This document shows, in pieces, positions 34,700 to 42,905 of a stretch of 64,000 nt of DNA (positions are counted from its first letter, which is position 1; every line of letters begins with the position of its first letter). The translations under genes were made by a program, and so were the position numbers. The DNA comes from JANMMJ01 sp964543235 (GTDB lineage: Bacteria; Pseudomonadota; Alphaproteobacteria; Rhizobiales; Aestuariivirgaceae). The notes below the pieces were generated by a model. The model saw only the letters and a list, made by a program, of their open reading frames with translations. It made no database searches and was not told the origin of the DNA. The stretch covers positions 1 through 64,000 of the forward strand of contig CAZIXE010000019.1 in NCBI GenBank assembly GCA_964543235.1. The letters run 5' to 3'.

Positions 34700-34945
34700 T
34701 CAGTTTTTCTCCGGCGGCGGGCTCTTCAGCCTGACGCCCCGGCCGCCGACATAGAGAAGCTCGATCCCCGCGCGCTCCAGGGCGATCACCACCTTGGTCA
34801 GGGTCACGACATTGCCGCGCACGATTCCCTCGCTCGCTTCCATGCGTTGAATGGTGGGCAGCGACACCCCGGCCATTTCGGCCAGGGCCTTTTGCTCGAT
34901 CCCCAGCAGCGCCCGCGCCGCCTTGAGTTGTCCCGCGGTCAGCAA
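34700..34945 (-). CDS. XRE-family HTH regulator heading the hyf-like operon
   Basis: An 81-residue single-domain DNA-binding protein, LTAGQLKAARALLGIEQKALAEMAGVSLPTIQRMEASEGIVRGN, which contains the Cro/C1 helix-turn-helix. The C-terminal part is LIALERAGIELLY-like, seen in chromosomal XRE regulators. The apparent start is TTG; no in-frame ATG is better placed. One base separates its stop from hyfB, so it is co-transcribed and may be an autoregulator of the complex. The 195-base stretch upstream (34946-35140) shows no gene. Confidence 0.8.
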   Translation of the reverse strand: MLTAGQLKAARALLGIEQKALAEMAGVSLPTIQRMEASEGIVRGNVVTLTKVVIALERAGIELLYVGGRGVRLKSPPPEKN

Positions 34946-35140
34946 AGTCAGGTCCAGACAATCCGTCCGGCAAGGATGCTCCAGAATACTGATATGTCAA
35001 ACGTCATTTCTGGGGGTAGAGACATGCATTCGGCGTATTGCTGCTGGCAATCAGCATTTGCCTCGACCGGCGCCGCGACGCGCGCCTCTGTCGGCCTGTT
35101 GCGCCGCCAGCTCCAAGCAGCGGCACGACGTCCCACCGCC

Positions 35141-35716
35141 TCAGCGCAAGAGTCTGGTACTGGCGTGGACCACCAGCCGCTGCGGCCCGGGGGTGAGTCC
35201 GTCGAGCGGCCAGCAGGTGGCGAGCGCCAGGTTTTGCCCGGCGGCGGCGAGATCGATGTTGGGCCTGTCGTAACGCACCACCTCAGCCCCGGTCACCCAG
35301 TAGGAGACGGTGAGCCCGTCGAGACCGGTGACGCGGATTTCATCGCCGGCCCTGAGGGCGCCGAGAAAGCGGAAATGCGTATCCCGGTGCGCGGCGTAGA
35401 CCGCCGTGCCGGGTTCGCCAGGCCGTGCCGAGCGCGCCAGATGGGCGGGGCCGAAGGCCAGCGCCTGGCCGCTGCCGCCTTCGAGCGCAATCGCCGACTG
35501 CCCGAGCCGGGGTACGCTGATGCGCGCCACCGGCCAGGTATCGGCCCAGCGCCACGGCTTGACCGGCTTGCCGGTGCGGCTGGCCTCGGCAAAGGCCCGT
35601 TCCAGCAGCACCTGGGCCAGAACCGCCTTGACCTTGATCCACGCCCCGTCGCCGACGAGCAGGAGACCTGCGAGCGCCAGCGTCGCGGCCGCCGCAACCC
35701 GCAGGCGGCGCCTCAC
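35141..35716 (-). CDS. Class GN sortase (Gram-negative sortase)
   Basis: A 191-residue sortase with an N-terminal membrane anchor (LRVAAAATLALAGLLLVG) and the catalytic triad His110 (AAHRDTHF), Cys168 (LATCWPLDGL) and Arg180 (PQRLVVHA). This is the class found in marine and other proteobacteria as a dedicated enzyme for one substrate. Its start overlaps the stop of the target gene by four bases. It would cleave the LPQTG signal of the upstream protein at the inner-membrane periplasmic face; the acceptor nucleophile is unknown. Confidence 0.93.
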   Translation of the reverse strand: MRRRLRVAAAATLALAGLLLVGDGAWIKVKAVLAQVLLERAFAEASRTGKPVKPWRWADTWPVARISVPRLGQSAIALEGGSGQALAFGPAHLARSARPGEPGTAVYAAHRDTHFRFLGALRAGDEIRVTGLDGLTVSYWVTGAEVVRYDRPNIDLAAAGQNLALATCWPLDGLTPGPQRLVVHASTRLLR

Positions 35717-37911
35717 GGCAGCGCCCTCCGCACGGGCAGGCAGGCGACAAGCACGGCCAGCGCCAGGGCGAGAAGCCCCAGCAGCATCGCCAGCGCCGAA
35801 CCCGTGCCCGTCTGCGGCAGCACGAGATCCGCACCTTCCGCCTGCCTGGCTCCGCGCGCCACCTCCGTCAAGGCCAGCTGCTTCAACGCCAGGCCGGCGT
35901 GGCGGGTCTTCACCGGCTCGCCAAACACCTTGTCGAAATCCCAGCCCGCCGGCAGGTTAAGCGGCACCTCGGCGCGGCTGAGCTTTTGCTCGCGCGGCCG
36001 TCCCGGCATGGTGTCGACCGCCACGAGGCTGGTGCGGCGCGACACCAGATGGTGCTCGAGCGCCAGCGCCAGGACGCGGCGGTCGGCCTCCTCGGGCGCG
36101 ATCTCGTTCATCGCCACCGCGACCTCGGCGCTGTCGATCTTGCGCCGCGCCCACAGCCTGGCGATGCCCTGGCCGGGGTCGGCACCGGTGAGCTGGAGCC
36201 GCGTCGTCCACTGGCGGTCGCCGATTCTGCCGGAGACGGTGACCCCGCCGCCGAGGCCCGAAAGCCTTGCCAGCACCACCAGCGGTTCGCCCTGGTAAAG
36301 GTCGGGCATGACATCGGGAGTCACAGCGGCGGTACCATCGTCGAAGGCCACCCTGATGTCCGTCACCGCCGGGTTCTCGAGCTTCGCGAACAGTTCGCGC
36401 ATGCGCGTTTCGACCTGCTCGCTCTCGCCGATGTGGGTGAAGCTGCCGCGGCCGATCTCCGCCATGCGCGACATCAGGAAGCTGTTGGGTGCCGAGCCGA
36501 TGCCCACCATGAACACCCGCGAGCGGCCGCGCCGCTGCGCCAGCGCGTCGAACATCTCCTGCTCGTTGCCGATGGCCCCATCGGTGAGGAACACCACCTG
36601 GCGGACATGGTCCTTGCCGGCCGGATCCGTGTCGGCGAGTGCGGCCTTGAGCGGCGGCAGCATTTCGGTACCGCCCTCGGCCTCGAGTCGGGAGACGAAC
36701 GCCCGCGCCGTTTCAACATTGTCGCGCGTCGCCGGCACGGCCGTCGTGAACAGCTGTTCCATGGTGTCGTCGAAGCGGATGACATTGAAGCGGTCTTCCG
36801 GTGCAAGCCGTGACAGCGCATAGAGCAGGCTGTTCCGGGCCTGCGCCATGGAGGGCCCGCCCATCGAGCCGGAATTGTCGATGACGAAGATCGCCTCGCG
36901 TGCTGCCGGGGCCGCTGCCGGCATGGCGGCCGGCGGCGAGATCATCGCCAGCACATAGTCCTGGCCGGCCGCGCGTTCGTGGAACAGGCCCACTGCCGGT
37001 TCGGCCCCTAGGGCCGCCCGGAAGGTCAGTTCGAAGTCGCGGTCAGCGAAGGTCGTACCGGGCACGAGCGACAACGTCTGGCTGCCGTCGGCTTGGGCCT
37101 CGGCCACGATCTCATGGTGATGGCTCTGTACCGCGCTCACCGGAAAGCCGGGAGCAAGCCTGAGCGTCAGGGTGACGGGATTGACCGGGCCATGCAGGCG
37201 GGGATCGAGGACCGGCGGCGAGATGCGGTCGCGGTCCGGCACCGGATCGCTGATGGTGATCGTCTCGGTCTCGGCGCCGACGATGAGGTCGGGCGCCGGA
37301 TTGTAGCGCGGACCCACCACCATCGGCACGCGCAGACCGAATTCGCCGCCCGACTGGCGGATCGCCTCCTGGTATTCGATCTGGATCACCACCCGGTCGC
37401 CGGGACCGATATTGGCAACCGACGTCGTGAACATGTTGGGCCGTTCCTGCTCGAGCAGGGCCGCCTTCTGGCCGGCTGCCTTGGCCGCCTCGTAGATTTG
37501 CTTGGCCTCCTGGCGCTCCCTGATGTCGCCGACGATCACCCGGTTGCCGACCACCATCTTGAGCGTGTCGACGGCCGCACCTTCCGGCAACGGAAAGACA
37601 TAGACGCCCTCGACCCAGCCGGCGGCCGGATTCTCGAACTGTTGCGTGACACGGGTACGGGCGATGAGACCGGTGACGCTGATGTTGAAGTCGCTGGCCA
37701 GCCGCGGGGCTTCGATGAAGCGGCCGGGCTCGGTGCTGCGGAACAGCAGGCTGCCTGTGCCCATGTCATTGGGTGTCACCAGCCCGGGGGCAGCGGCCAG
37801 GGCCTGCGCCAGCAGGGCAATGAAAAAGGCAAGGCTGCTCAGGATCAGGCTGGCGCCGCGCGGCAGGCGGCGCTTGGGCAATTCTGGCAGCGGGCGCGAA
37901 ACTGTGGTCAT
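35713..37911 (-). CDS. LPQTG-bearing VIT/vWA protein (class GN sortase target)
   Basis: A 732-residue exported protein: signal segment (LILSSLAFFIALLAQALAA), a VIT domain to about 200, a linker, then a von Willebrand A domain with intact MIDAS residues (VIDNSGSMGG, TDGAIGNEQE). It ends with a classic sorting signal: LPQTG at 698-702, a hydrophobic helix and RR. VIT-vWA proteins resemble inter-alpha-trypsin inhibitor heavy chains and bind ligands through a metal site. GGAG lies eight bases before the ATG. It is encoded directly upstream of its sortase, and nothing else in the window carries this signal. Confidence 0.93.
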   Translation of the reverse strand: MTTVSRPLPELPKRRLPRGASLILSSLAFFIALLAQALAAAPGLVTPNDMGTGSLLFRSTEPGRFIEAPRLASDFNISVTGLIARTRVTQQFENPAAGWVEGVYVFPLPEGAAVDTLKMVVGNRVIVGDIRERQEAKQIYEAAKAAGQKAALLEQERPNMFTTSVANIGPGDRVVIQIEYQEAIRQSGGEFGLRVPMVVGPRYNPAPDLIVGAETETITISDPVPDRDRISPPVLDPRLHGPVNPVTLTLRLAPGFPVSAVQSHHHEIVAEAQADGSQTLSLVPGTTFADRDFELTFRAALGAEPAVGLFHERAAGQDYVLAMISPPAAMPAAAPAAREAIFVIDNSGSMGGPSMAQARNSLLYALSRLAPEDRFNVIRFDDTMEQLFTTAVPATRDNVETARAFVSRLEAEGGTEMLPPLKAALADTDPAGKDHVRQVVFLTDGAIGNEQEMFDALAQRRGRSRVFMVGIGSAPNSFLMSRMAEIGRGSFTHIGESEQVETRMRELFAKLENPAVTDIRVAFDDGTAAVTPDVMPDLYQGEPLVVLARLSGLGGGVTVSGRIGDRQWTTRLQLTGADPGQGIARLWARRKIDSAEVAVAMNEIAPEEADRRVLALALEHHLVSRRTSLVAVDTMPGRPREQKLSRAEVPLNLPAGWDFDKVFGEPVKTRHAGLALKQLALTEVARGARQAEGADLVLPQTGTGSALAMLLGLLALALAVLVACLPVRRALP

Positions 37912-38016
37912 GATCAAGTCTCCATGCGGACCCGAGGGGCGGGGCCTCGACACCGAGTCTCGCCAAACACATGCCTGTACGGCCAGCGTGAACTCCCCCG
38001 AATTGCGGCACCGGCT

Positions 38017-38041
38017 TGCCGCCAGCCGCTTGCTGGCGGCA
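38017..38041. promoter_or_regulatory. Ten-bp stem hairpin in the sortase/XRE divergent region
   Basis: TGCCGCCAGC and GCTGGCGGCA flank a 5-base loop between the divergent sortase-target and XRE genes. No T-run follows, so it is more likely an operator or RNA structure than a terminator. Confidence 0.4.
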
Positions 38042-38099
38042 GGCTCTTGTGGAATCGTGCGGATTTGTACGGCCCCGGATGATGGGCTGGCGGGAGTCC

Positions 38100-38846
38100 A
38101 TGACCGAACAGAATCTAACCGTTGAAGAGTGCCAGGCGGTCGCCACCCTGATTCGCGAGGAACTGGCCCGCCGCCGCATCACCCGCCAGTTCCTGGCCGA
38201 TCGGGCCAAGATTTCCCTGTCGACCCTGGAAAAGGCCCTGTCCGGCCAGCGGGCCCTGACGCTGGCAACCTTGATCCGTCTCGAAGAGGCGCTGGGCATC
38301 AAGCTGCGCCGGGCGCCTGACCGCAGCGCCGCCCCACGCCACAGCGATGTCGCCCCCGAAAGCCTTGGCTCCTATGCAAGGCCGGCCGTCACCTGGCTGG
38401 AAGGCGAGTATCTGACGCTCCGTCCCTCCTTCTCAACGACCGGTGCGGTCTATGCCTATCGCACGTCCATCGCCTGGAGCGGCGAGAAGGCACATCTTGT
38501 CTTCCGCGAAGCCGAACGCCTCGACACCGCTTTCACCCAGGAGGGGGATGTGTCGATCCCCCACCAGTCGGGTTACATCTATCTGATCACCAACAAGGCC
38601 GGTCAGCACCGCCTCATCATCGTGACGAGGCCGACCATCGCCGGTGACATGTTCGGCATTCTCACCACCCTGCAATCGGGACGCGGCGCTCACCTCGTGC
38701 CTGTGTCCTGCCCGATCGTCATGACGCCACTGGCCAGCAATGCCAGCTTCGGCCGCATCGAGCCGGGCCACGGCCACTATGCCGCCTATCGGGCCATGGT
38801 CGACCGCGCCGTCGATGAACCCTTTGCCCTGCTGGTGCCGCGCTGA
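38100..38846 (+). CDS. XRE-type HTH regulator with C-terminal sensor-like domain
   Basis: A 248-residue protein. Residues 8-65 form an HTH (ATLIREELARRRITRQFLADRAKISLSTLEKALSGQRALTLATLIRLEEALG). The rest (RPAVTWLEGEYLTLRPSFSTTGAVYAYRTSIAW...) is a predominantly beta domain that resembles ligand or effector modules of larger XRE proteins. GGGAG precedes the ATG. It is divergent from the sortase-target operon across 188 bases containing a strong palindrome, which makes that operon a possible target. It precedes enolase by 78 bases but is not obviously coupled to it. Confidence 0.8.
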   Translation: MTEQNLTVEECQAVATLIREELARRRITRQFLADRAKISLSTLEKALSGQRALTLATLIRLEEALGIKLRRAPDRSAAPRHSDVAPESLGSYARPAVTWLEGEYLTLRPSFSTTGAVYAYRTSIAWSGEKAHLVFREAERLDTAFTQEGDVSIPHQSGYIYLITNKAGQHRLIIVTRPTIAGDMFGILTTLQSGRGAHLVPVSCPIVMTPLASNASFGRIEPGHGHYAAYRAMVDRAVDEPFALLVPR

Positions 38847-38924
38847 TTGGCGCAGGGCCTCACGTCTTGCATTCTGCACAGGCCGCGGACATACAGGCAC
38901 CCCACAGCTGATCCGGAGACTCCC

Positions 38925-40199
38925 ATGACCGCCATCCTCGACATCACCGCCCGCGAGATTCTCGATAGCCGCGGCAATCCCACCGTCGAGGTCGATGTGA
39001 CGCTCGAGGACGGCTCGATGGGCCGCGCGGCCGTGCCGTCGGGCGCCTCGACCGGCGCCCATGAGGCAGTGGAACTGCGCGATGGCGACAAGGCGCGCTA
39101 TCTCGGCAAGGGTGTTACCAAGGCGGTCGCCGCCGTCAACGGCGAGATCTTCGACGCCCTGACCGGCATGGATGCGGAAGACCAGATCGCCATCGACCGC
39201 GCCATGATCGAACTCGATGGCACCCCCAACAAGGCCCGGCTTGGCGCCAACGCCATCCTCGGCGTCTCGCTCGCCACCGCCAAGGCAGCCGCCCAAGCCT
39301 CCGGCCTGCCGCTCTACCGCTATGTCGGCGGGCCCGCGGCCCGCACTCTGCCGGTGCCGATGATGAACATCATCAATGGCGGTGCCCATGCCGACAATCC
39401 CATCGACTTCCAGGAATTCATGATCATGCCGGTGGGCGCGGCAAGTTTCCGCGACGCCCTGCGCATGGGCTCCGAAGTATTCCACACCCTGAAGGCCGCC
39501 CTCAAGAAGGCCGGCCACAACACCAATGTCGGCGACGAGGGCGGCTTTGCCCCCAACTTGCCTTCCGCCGAAGCGGCCCTCGACTTCGTGCTGCGGGCGG
39601 TCGAGCAAGCCGGCTACAAGCCCGAAAAGGACGTCTGTCTGGCCCTCGATTGCGCTTCAACCGAATTCTTCAAAACCGGCAAGTATGTCTATGAAGGTGA
39701 AGGAAAAACCCGCAGCGTTTCGGAACAGGTGAAATACCTCGCCAAACTCGCCCACGATTACCCGATCGTGTCGATCGAGGATGGCATGGCCGAGGACGAT
39801 TGGGACGGCTGGGCCGAACTCACCCAACTCGCCGGCGCCTCCTGCCAGCTGGTCGGCGACGATCTTTTTGTCACCAACACCAGGCGGCTCCGCGACGGCA
39901 TCAACCGCGACATTGCCAATTCGATCCTGGTCAAGGTGAATCAGATCGGCTCGCTGACCGAAACCCTGGAAGCCGTCGAGATGGCGCACAAGGCCGGTTA
40001 CTCCACCGTCATGTCACACCGCTCCGGCGAGACCGAGGACTCGACCATTGCCGATCTTGCTGTTGCCACAAACTGCGGGCAGATCAAGACAGGGTCGCTG
40101 GCCCGTTCGGATCGTCTTGCCAAATACAATCAGCTCCTGCGCATCGAAGAAGAACTTGGAACACAGTCGCACTATGCCGGACGGTCGATCCTCAAATAG
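38925..40199 (+). CDS. eno: Enolase
   Basis: A 424-residue glycolytic enzyme converting 2-phosphoglycerate to phosphoenolpyruvate. All signature segments are present: DSRGNPTVEVDV, SGASTGAHEAVELRDGD, NVGDEGGFAPN, the metal ligands in SIEDGMAEDDWDGW and GDDLFVTN, and the SHRSGETEDSTIADLAV loop. CCGGAG lies before the ATG. The family is highly conserved and this copy looks complete. The next gene overlaps its 3' end. Confidence 0.97.
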   Translation: MTAILDITAREILDSRGNPTVEVDVTLEDGSMGRAAVPSGASTGAHEAVELRDGDKARYLGKGVTKAVAAVNGEIFDALTGMDAEDQIAIDRAMIELDGTPNKARLGANAILGVSLATAKAAAQASGLPLYRYVGGPAARTLPVPMMNIINGGAHADNPIDFQEFMIMPVGAASFRDALRMGSEVFHTLKAALKKAGHNTNVGDEGGFAPNLPSAEAALDFVLRAVEQAGYKPEKDVCLALDCASTEFFKTGKYVYEGEGKTRSVSEQVKYLAKLAHDYPIVSIEDGMAEDDWDGWAELTQLAGASCQLVGDDLFVTNTRRLRDGINRDIANSILVKVNQIGSLTETLEAVEMAHKAGYSTVMSHRSGETEDSTIADLAVATNCGQIKTGSLARSDRLAKYNQLLRIEEELGTQSHYAGRSILK

Positions 40200-40839
40200 G
40201 CCAAGCAGCAGGCTCTCGAGCGTCCATCTCGTCGTTTCGAGCCTGGGCGTTGTCGCGGGTGTGGTGCTGGCCGTGTACCAGATCGTGATTCCGGCAGCTT
40301 CCCCGCCGCCCGTCAATGTCACCGTTGCTGTCGATCCCGCCAGGCTGCAGTCCGAACCCCAGACCGTCGCCGTCAAGGGCGATGTGCTGCGCGTCGACCG
40401 CCAGATCGATCTGGGCGGTGCGAGATTGCTTGCCGCGCTCAACGACGGCAGCGACCGGCGCTATGAATTTGCCAGCCTGTTTGACGGCTCGCCCGCAACC
40501 GGCATCACGCTGGCGGCCGGTGACAGCGAGCTGAACATCCTTGTCGAGTTCGGCGCCACCGCACCCGTCCCGGTCACAGGCATCACCTATTTCCCGCCGG
40601 TTTCCCGGAGCGGCGTCCGGCCGGCCACCCGGCTCGACATCATGGTGCTGCCGGACGGGAGGATCGGGGCAGGGGGCGGCCAGCTCTATAATTTCACCCT
40701 TCAGACCGACCAGGGCCAGCAGAGCTTTGCCCTGCCGCCGGGCCTTGCCGGCAAGGGATTGTGGCTGCGGGTGGCCGGCGAAGCCGCAGGCGAACGCCTG
40801 GCCGTTGGCGATTTCGCGCTGACCGGCGGCGCGCCCTGA
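40174..40839 (+). CDS. Hypothetical membrane-anchored protein after eno
   Basis: A 221-residue protein with a single hydrophobic segment (VHLVVSSLGVVAGVVLAVYQIVI) after a short basic N terminus, and an extracytoplasmic domain rich in beta strands (FDGSPATGITLAAGDSELNILVEFGATAPVPVTGITYFPP). The last part has the look of a small carbohydrate- or ligand-binding beta sandwich, which I cannot confirm. The ATG lies inside the end of eno; a start further in is possible. Family not recognised. Confidence 0.6.
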   Translation: MPDGRSSNRPSSRLSSVHLVVSSLGVVAGVVLAVYQIVIPAASPPPVNVTVAVDPARLQSEPQTVAVKGDVLRVDRQIDLGGARLLAALNDGSDRRYEFASLFDGSPATGITLAAGDSELNILVEFGATAPVPVTGITYFPPVSRSGVRPATRLDIMVLPDGRIGAGGGQLYNFTLQTDQGQQSFALPPGLAGKGLWLRVAGEAAGERLAVGDFALTGGAP

Positions 40840-40841
40840 AT

Positions 40842-41996
40842 TTACCGGCCCGACAGCCGGGCCGACACCACGAGATGGAGGAGGGCGACCGCCGCCATGC
40901 CGCTACCGGCGATGCCGAGTGCGCCAAGACCCCACTGCGCCAGGATCGCCGCAGCCAGCGCCGAGCCGATGGCGATGCCGACATAGATGGCCGCGGCGTT
41001 GAGCGCGAGCACCAGTGATTGTGCCTGGGGAGCGATGGCGACGAGCCGGGTCTGCTGCGGTGCCATGAAGGCCCAGCCGAACGAACTCCACACCCCGACC
41101 ACCACGCCGAACCAGATGAGGCTCCAAGGAATGATGCTGAACAGTGGCAGCATCAGCCCCTGCGCCAGGCACAGGACGACCAGTGTGCGGAAGCCGCCGA
41201 ACCGGTCGGCCAGCCGCCCGCCGGCCCAGTTGCCGACAACCGCACCCACGCCGAAGATCGCGAGATAGAGGCTGCGCAATTCGGGATTGCGGCCGGCCGA
41301 GGCTTCGATCAGTGGCCCGAAGAAGGTGAAGACGAGGTAGATGGCGGCAATGAAGGTCGCGGTGAAACTTACGGCGAGGGTGGTGCGCCACTGCCCCAGC
41401 GTGTGCAGGATGGTGGCGAGGTCGGCGCCCTGGAAGCGCAGATCGGCCGGCACCGCCCGCAGAATGGCGGCAAGACCGAGGGCAGCCAGCGCGGCGACCG
41501 CCCAGAACGAGGCGCTCCAGCCGAAGCGGTAGGCCAGCCACGCCCCGCAGGGCACGCCGACAACCTGCGCCATGGTCACACCCCCGAACACTGTCGCCAG
41601 TGCCTTGCCGCGGTGCTCGGGTTGCGCGGCAGCTACGGCAACGCCGGCCGCCACCGGCGTGAACAGCGCGCCACCGATCGCCACCAGAACCCGCGATGCC
41701 GCCAGCATGGCCAGCGTCGTCGACAGCGCCGACAGGACCGAACCGGCCATGAACAGGCCGATTGCCGCCGCCAGCACGGTGCGGCGCGGCGTTCTTGCCG
41801 TAAGGGCTACGGCAACCGGCGAGGCGATCATGTAGGCGAAGGAATAGGCGGTCATTACCGTACCGGCGCTCGCCTTCGATATCGCCAGCCCCTCGGCGAT
41901 CGGCGAAATGATGCCGATCACCACGAAGGCCCCGAGCCCGATGACGAAATTGCCGAAGGCGAGCAGCCAGAACAGGCGCGTCGGAGTGCCGCTCAA
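40842..41996 (-). CDS. Major facilitator superfamily transporter
   Basis: A 384-residue, 12-helix transporter of the drug:H+ antiporter (AraJ/YdhP-like) group. The motif A-like loop is VALTARTPRRTVLAA after TM2, and there is a repeat of it at GGRLADRFGGFRT. The apparent start is TTG, overlapping the stop of the Rrf2-type regulator (TTGA), so the two genes form an operon. Substrate unknown; control by the Rrf2 protein suggests a stress- or metabolite-responsive exporter. Confidence 0.85.
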   Translation of the reverse strand: MSGTPTRLFWLLAFGNFVIGLGAFVVIGIISPIAEGLAISKASAGTVMTAYSFAYMIASPVAVALTARTPRRTVLAAAIGLFMAGSVLSALSTTLAMLAASRVLVAIGGALFTPVAAGVAVAAAQPEHRGKALATVFGGVTMAQVVGVPCGAWLAYRFGWSASFWAVAALAALGLAAILRAVPADLRFQGADLATILHTLGQWRTTLAVSFTATFIAAIYLVFTFFGPLIEASAGRNPELRSLYLAIFGVGAVVGNWAGGRLADRFGGFRTLVVLCLAQGLMLPLFSIIPWSLIWFGVVVGVWSSFGWAFMAPQQTRLVAIAPQAQSLVLALNAAAIYVGIAIGSALAAAILAQWGLGALGIAGSGMAAVALLHLVVSARLSGR

Positions 41997-42406
41997 AGCT
42001 GCTGCGCCACGTCCCGGAGCGAGGTCGATGCCAGTGAGCGCTCCAGCGCCACCTCCGCCTCCTGCAGCGGTGTTGAGATGATCTTGCCGATCATCGAGGC
42101 AATCGGGCAGTCCGAGTGCGGATCGATCTTGTGCATCTTGAAGATGCCGCCGCCCTCGACAGCCTTGTAGATGTCGGCCAGTGAGATCCGCTCCGGCGGT
42201 CGGCCAAGGGCGAAGCCGCCGCTGCGCCCCGCCGCCGAGGATACCAGTTGCGCCCGTTCGAGTTCGCTCATCAGGCGCCGGATCACCACCGGATTGGTGT
42301 TGACGCTGGTGGCTACGAAGCTGGAGCAGACCGGGCCCTTGCCGAAATGCTTGGCCAGCACGCTGAGGGCGTGAATGGCAACGGCGAAGCGGCTGGAGGA
42401 CAACAT
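41993..42406 (-). CDS. Rrf2-family transcriptional regulator
   Basis: A 137-residue winged-helix regulator: SSSRFAVAIHALSVLAKH, then SVNTNPVVIRRLMSELERAQLVSSAAGRSGGFALGRPPERISLADIYKAVEG. IscR-like members have three cluster-ligating cysteines in the following loop; here only one (HSDCPIA) is present, so an Fe-S cluster is unlikely. It resembles YwnA/redox-type members. It is divergent from ftsB and coupled to the MFS gene, its probable target. Confidence 0.86.
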   Translation of the reverse strand: MLSSSRFAVAIHALSVLAKHFGKGPVCSSFVATSVNTNPVVIRRLMSELERAQLVSSAAGRSGGFALGRPPERISLADIYKAVEGGGIFKMHKIDPHSDCPIASMIGKIISTPLQEAEVALERSLASTSLRDVAQQL

Positions 42407-42509
42407 GACCCTATTTAGGCGTTTGCCGCCAGCTTGCCTAGCGGGCCTGCCCAGCAATTCTTTGTTAACGTTTTCTTCTGAGGGTGTCCCGCAGGGAGAC
42501 CCGGGGTCC

Positions 42510-42833
42510 ATGCGAAATCACAAGTTCGATCTGGCCGTATTCGTGACCTGTTGCGCCCTGCTCGGCTATCTCGGCTGGCATGGGCTTGAGGGCCCCCGGA
42601 GCTTCGCACATCGCGACAGCCTGCTGGCCCGCCTCGGCGCCGAGCGCATTGCGCTGGCCGCGATCACCGAAGAACGCCGCCTGCTCGACCGCAAGGTGGC
42701 CCTGATGCGCCCGGAATCCGTCGATCCCGACATGCTCGACGAACTGGCCCGCAAATACCTCAACTATGTCCGCCCCAATGAGCTCATCTTGAAACGGAAA
42801 GAGATTCAGGCGGATAAACCGAATTCCAGTTAA
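42510..42833 (+). CDS. ftsB: Septum-formation initiator FtsB/DivIC
   Basis: A 107-residue bitopic membrane protein. It has a short N terminus, one transmembrane helix (LAVFVTCCALLGYLGWHGL), a periplasmic coiled coil (RDSLLARLGAERIALAAITEERRLLDRKVALMRPES) and DELARKYLNYVRPNE. FtsB joins FtsL and FtsQ in the divisome and helps activate septal peptidoglycan synthesis. Its place between eno and pdhA is usual in alphaproteobacteria. GGGAGACCCGGGGTCC precedes the ATG. Confidence 0.88.
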   Translation: MRNHKFDLAVFVTCCALLGYLGWHGLEGPRSFAHRDSLLARLGAERIALAAITEERRLLDRKVALMRPESVDPDMLDELARKYLNYVRPNELILKRKEIQADKPNSS

Positions 42834-42905
42834 TCACCGATTTCAGCAGTCTGCACAAGGATTTAATGCTATGTAGGCGGGAGCTTGCCGCAAGAGGAGC
42901 ACCGC

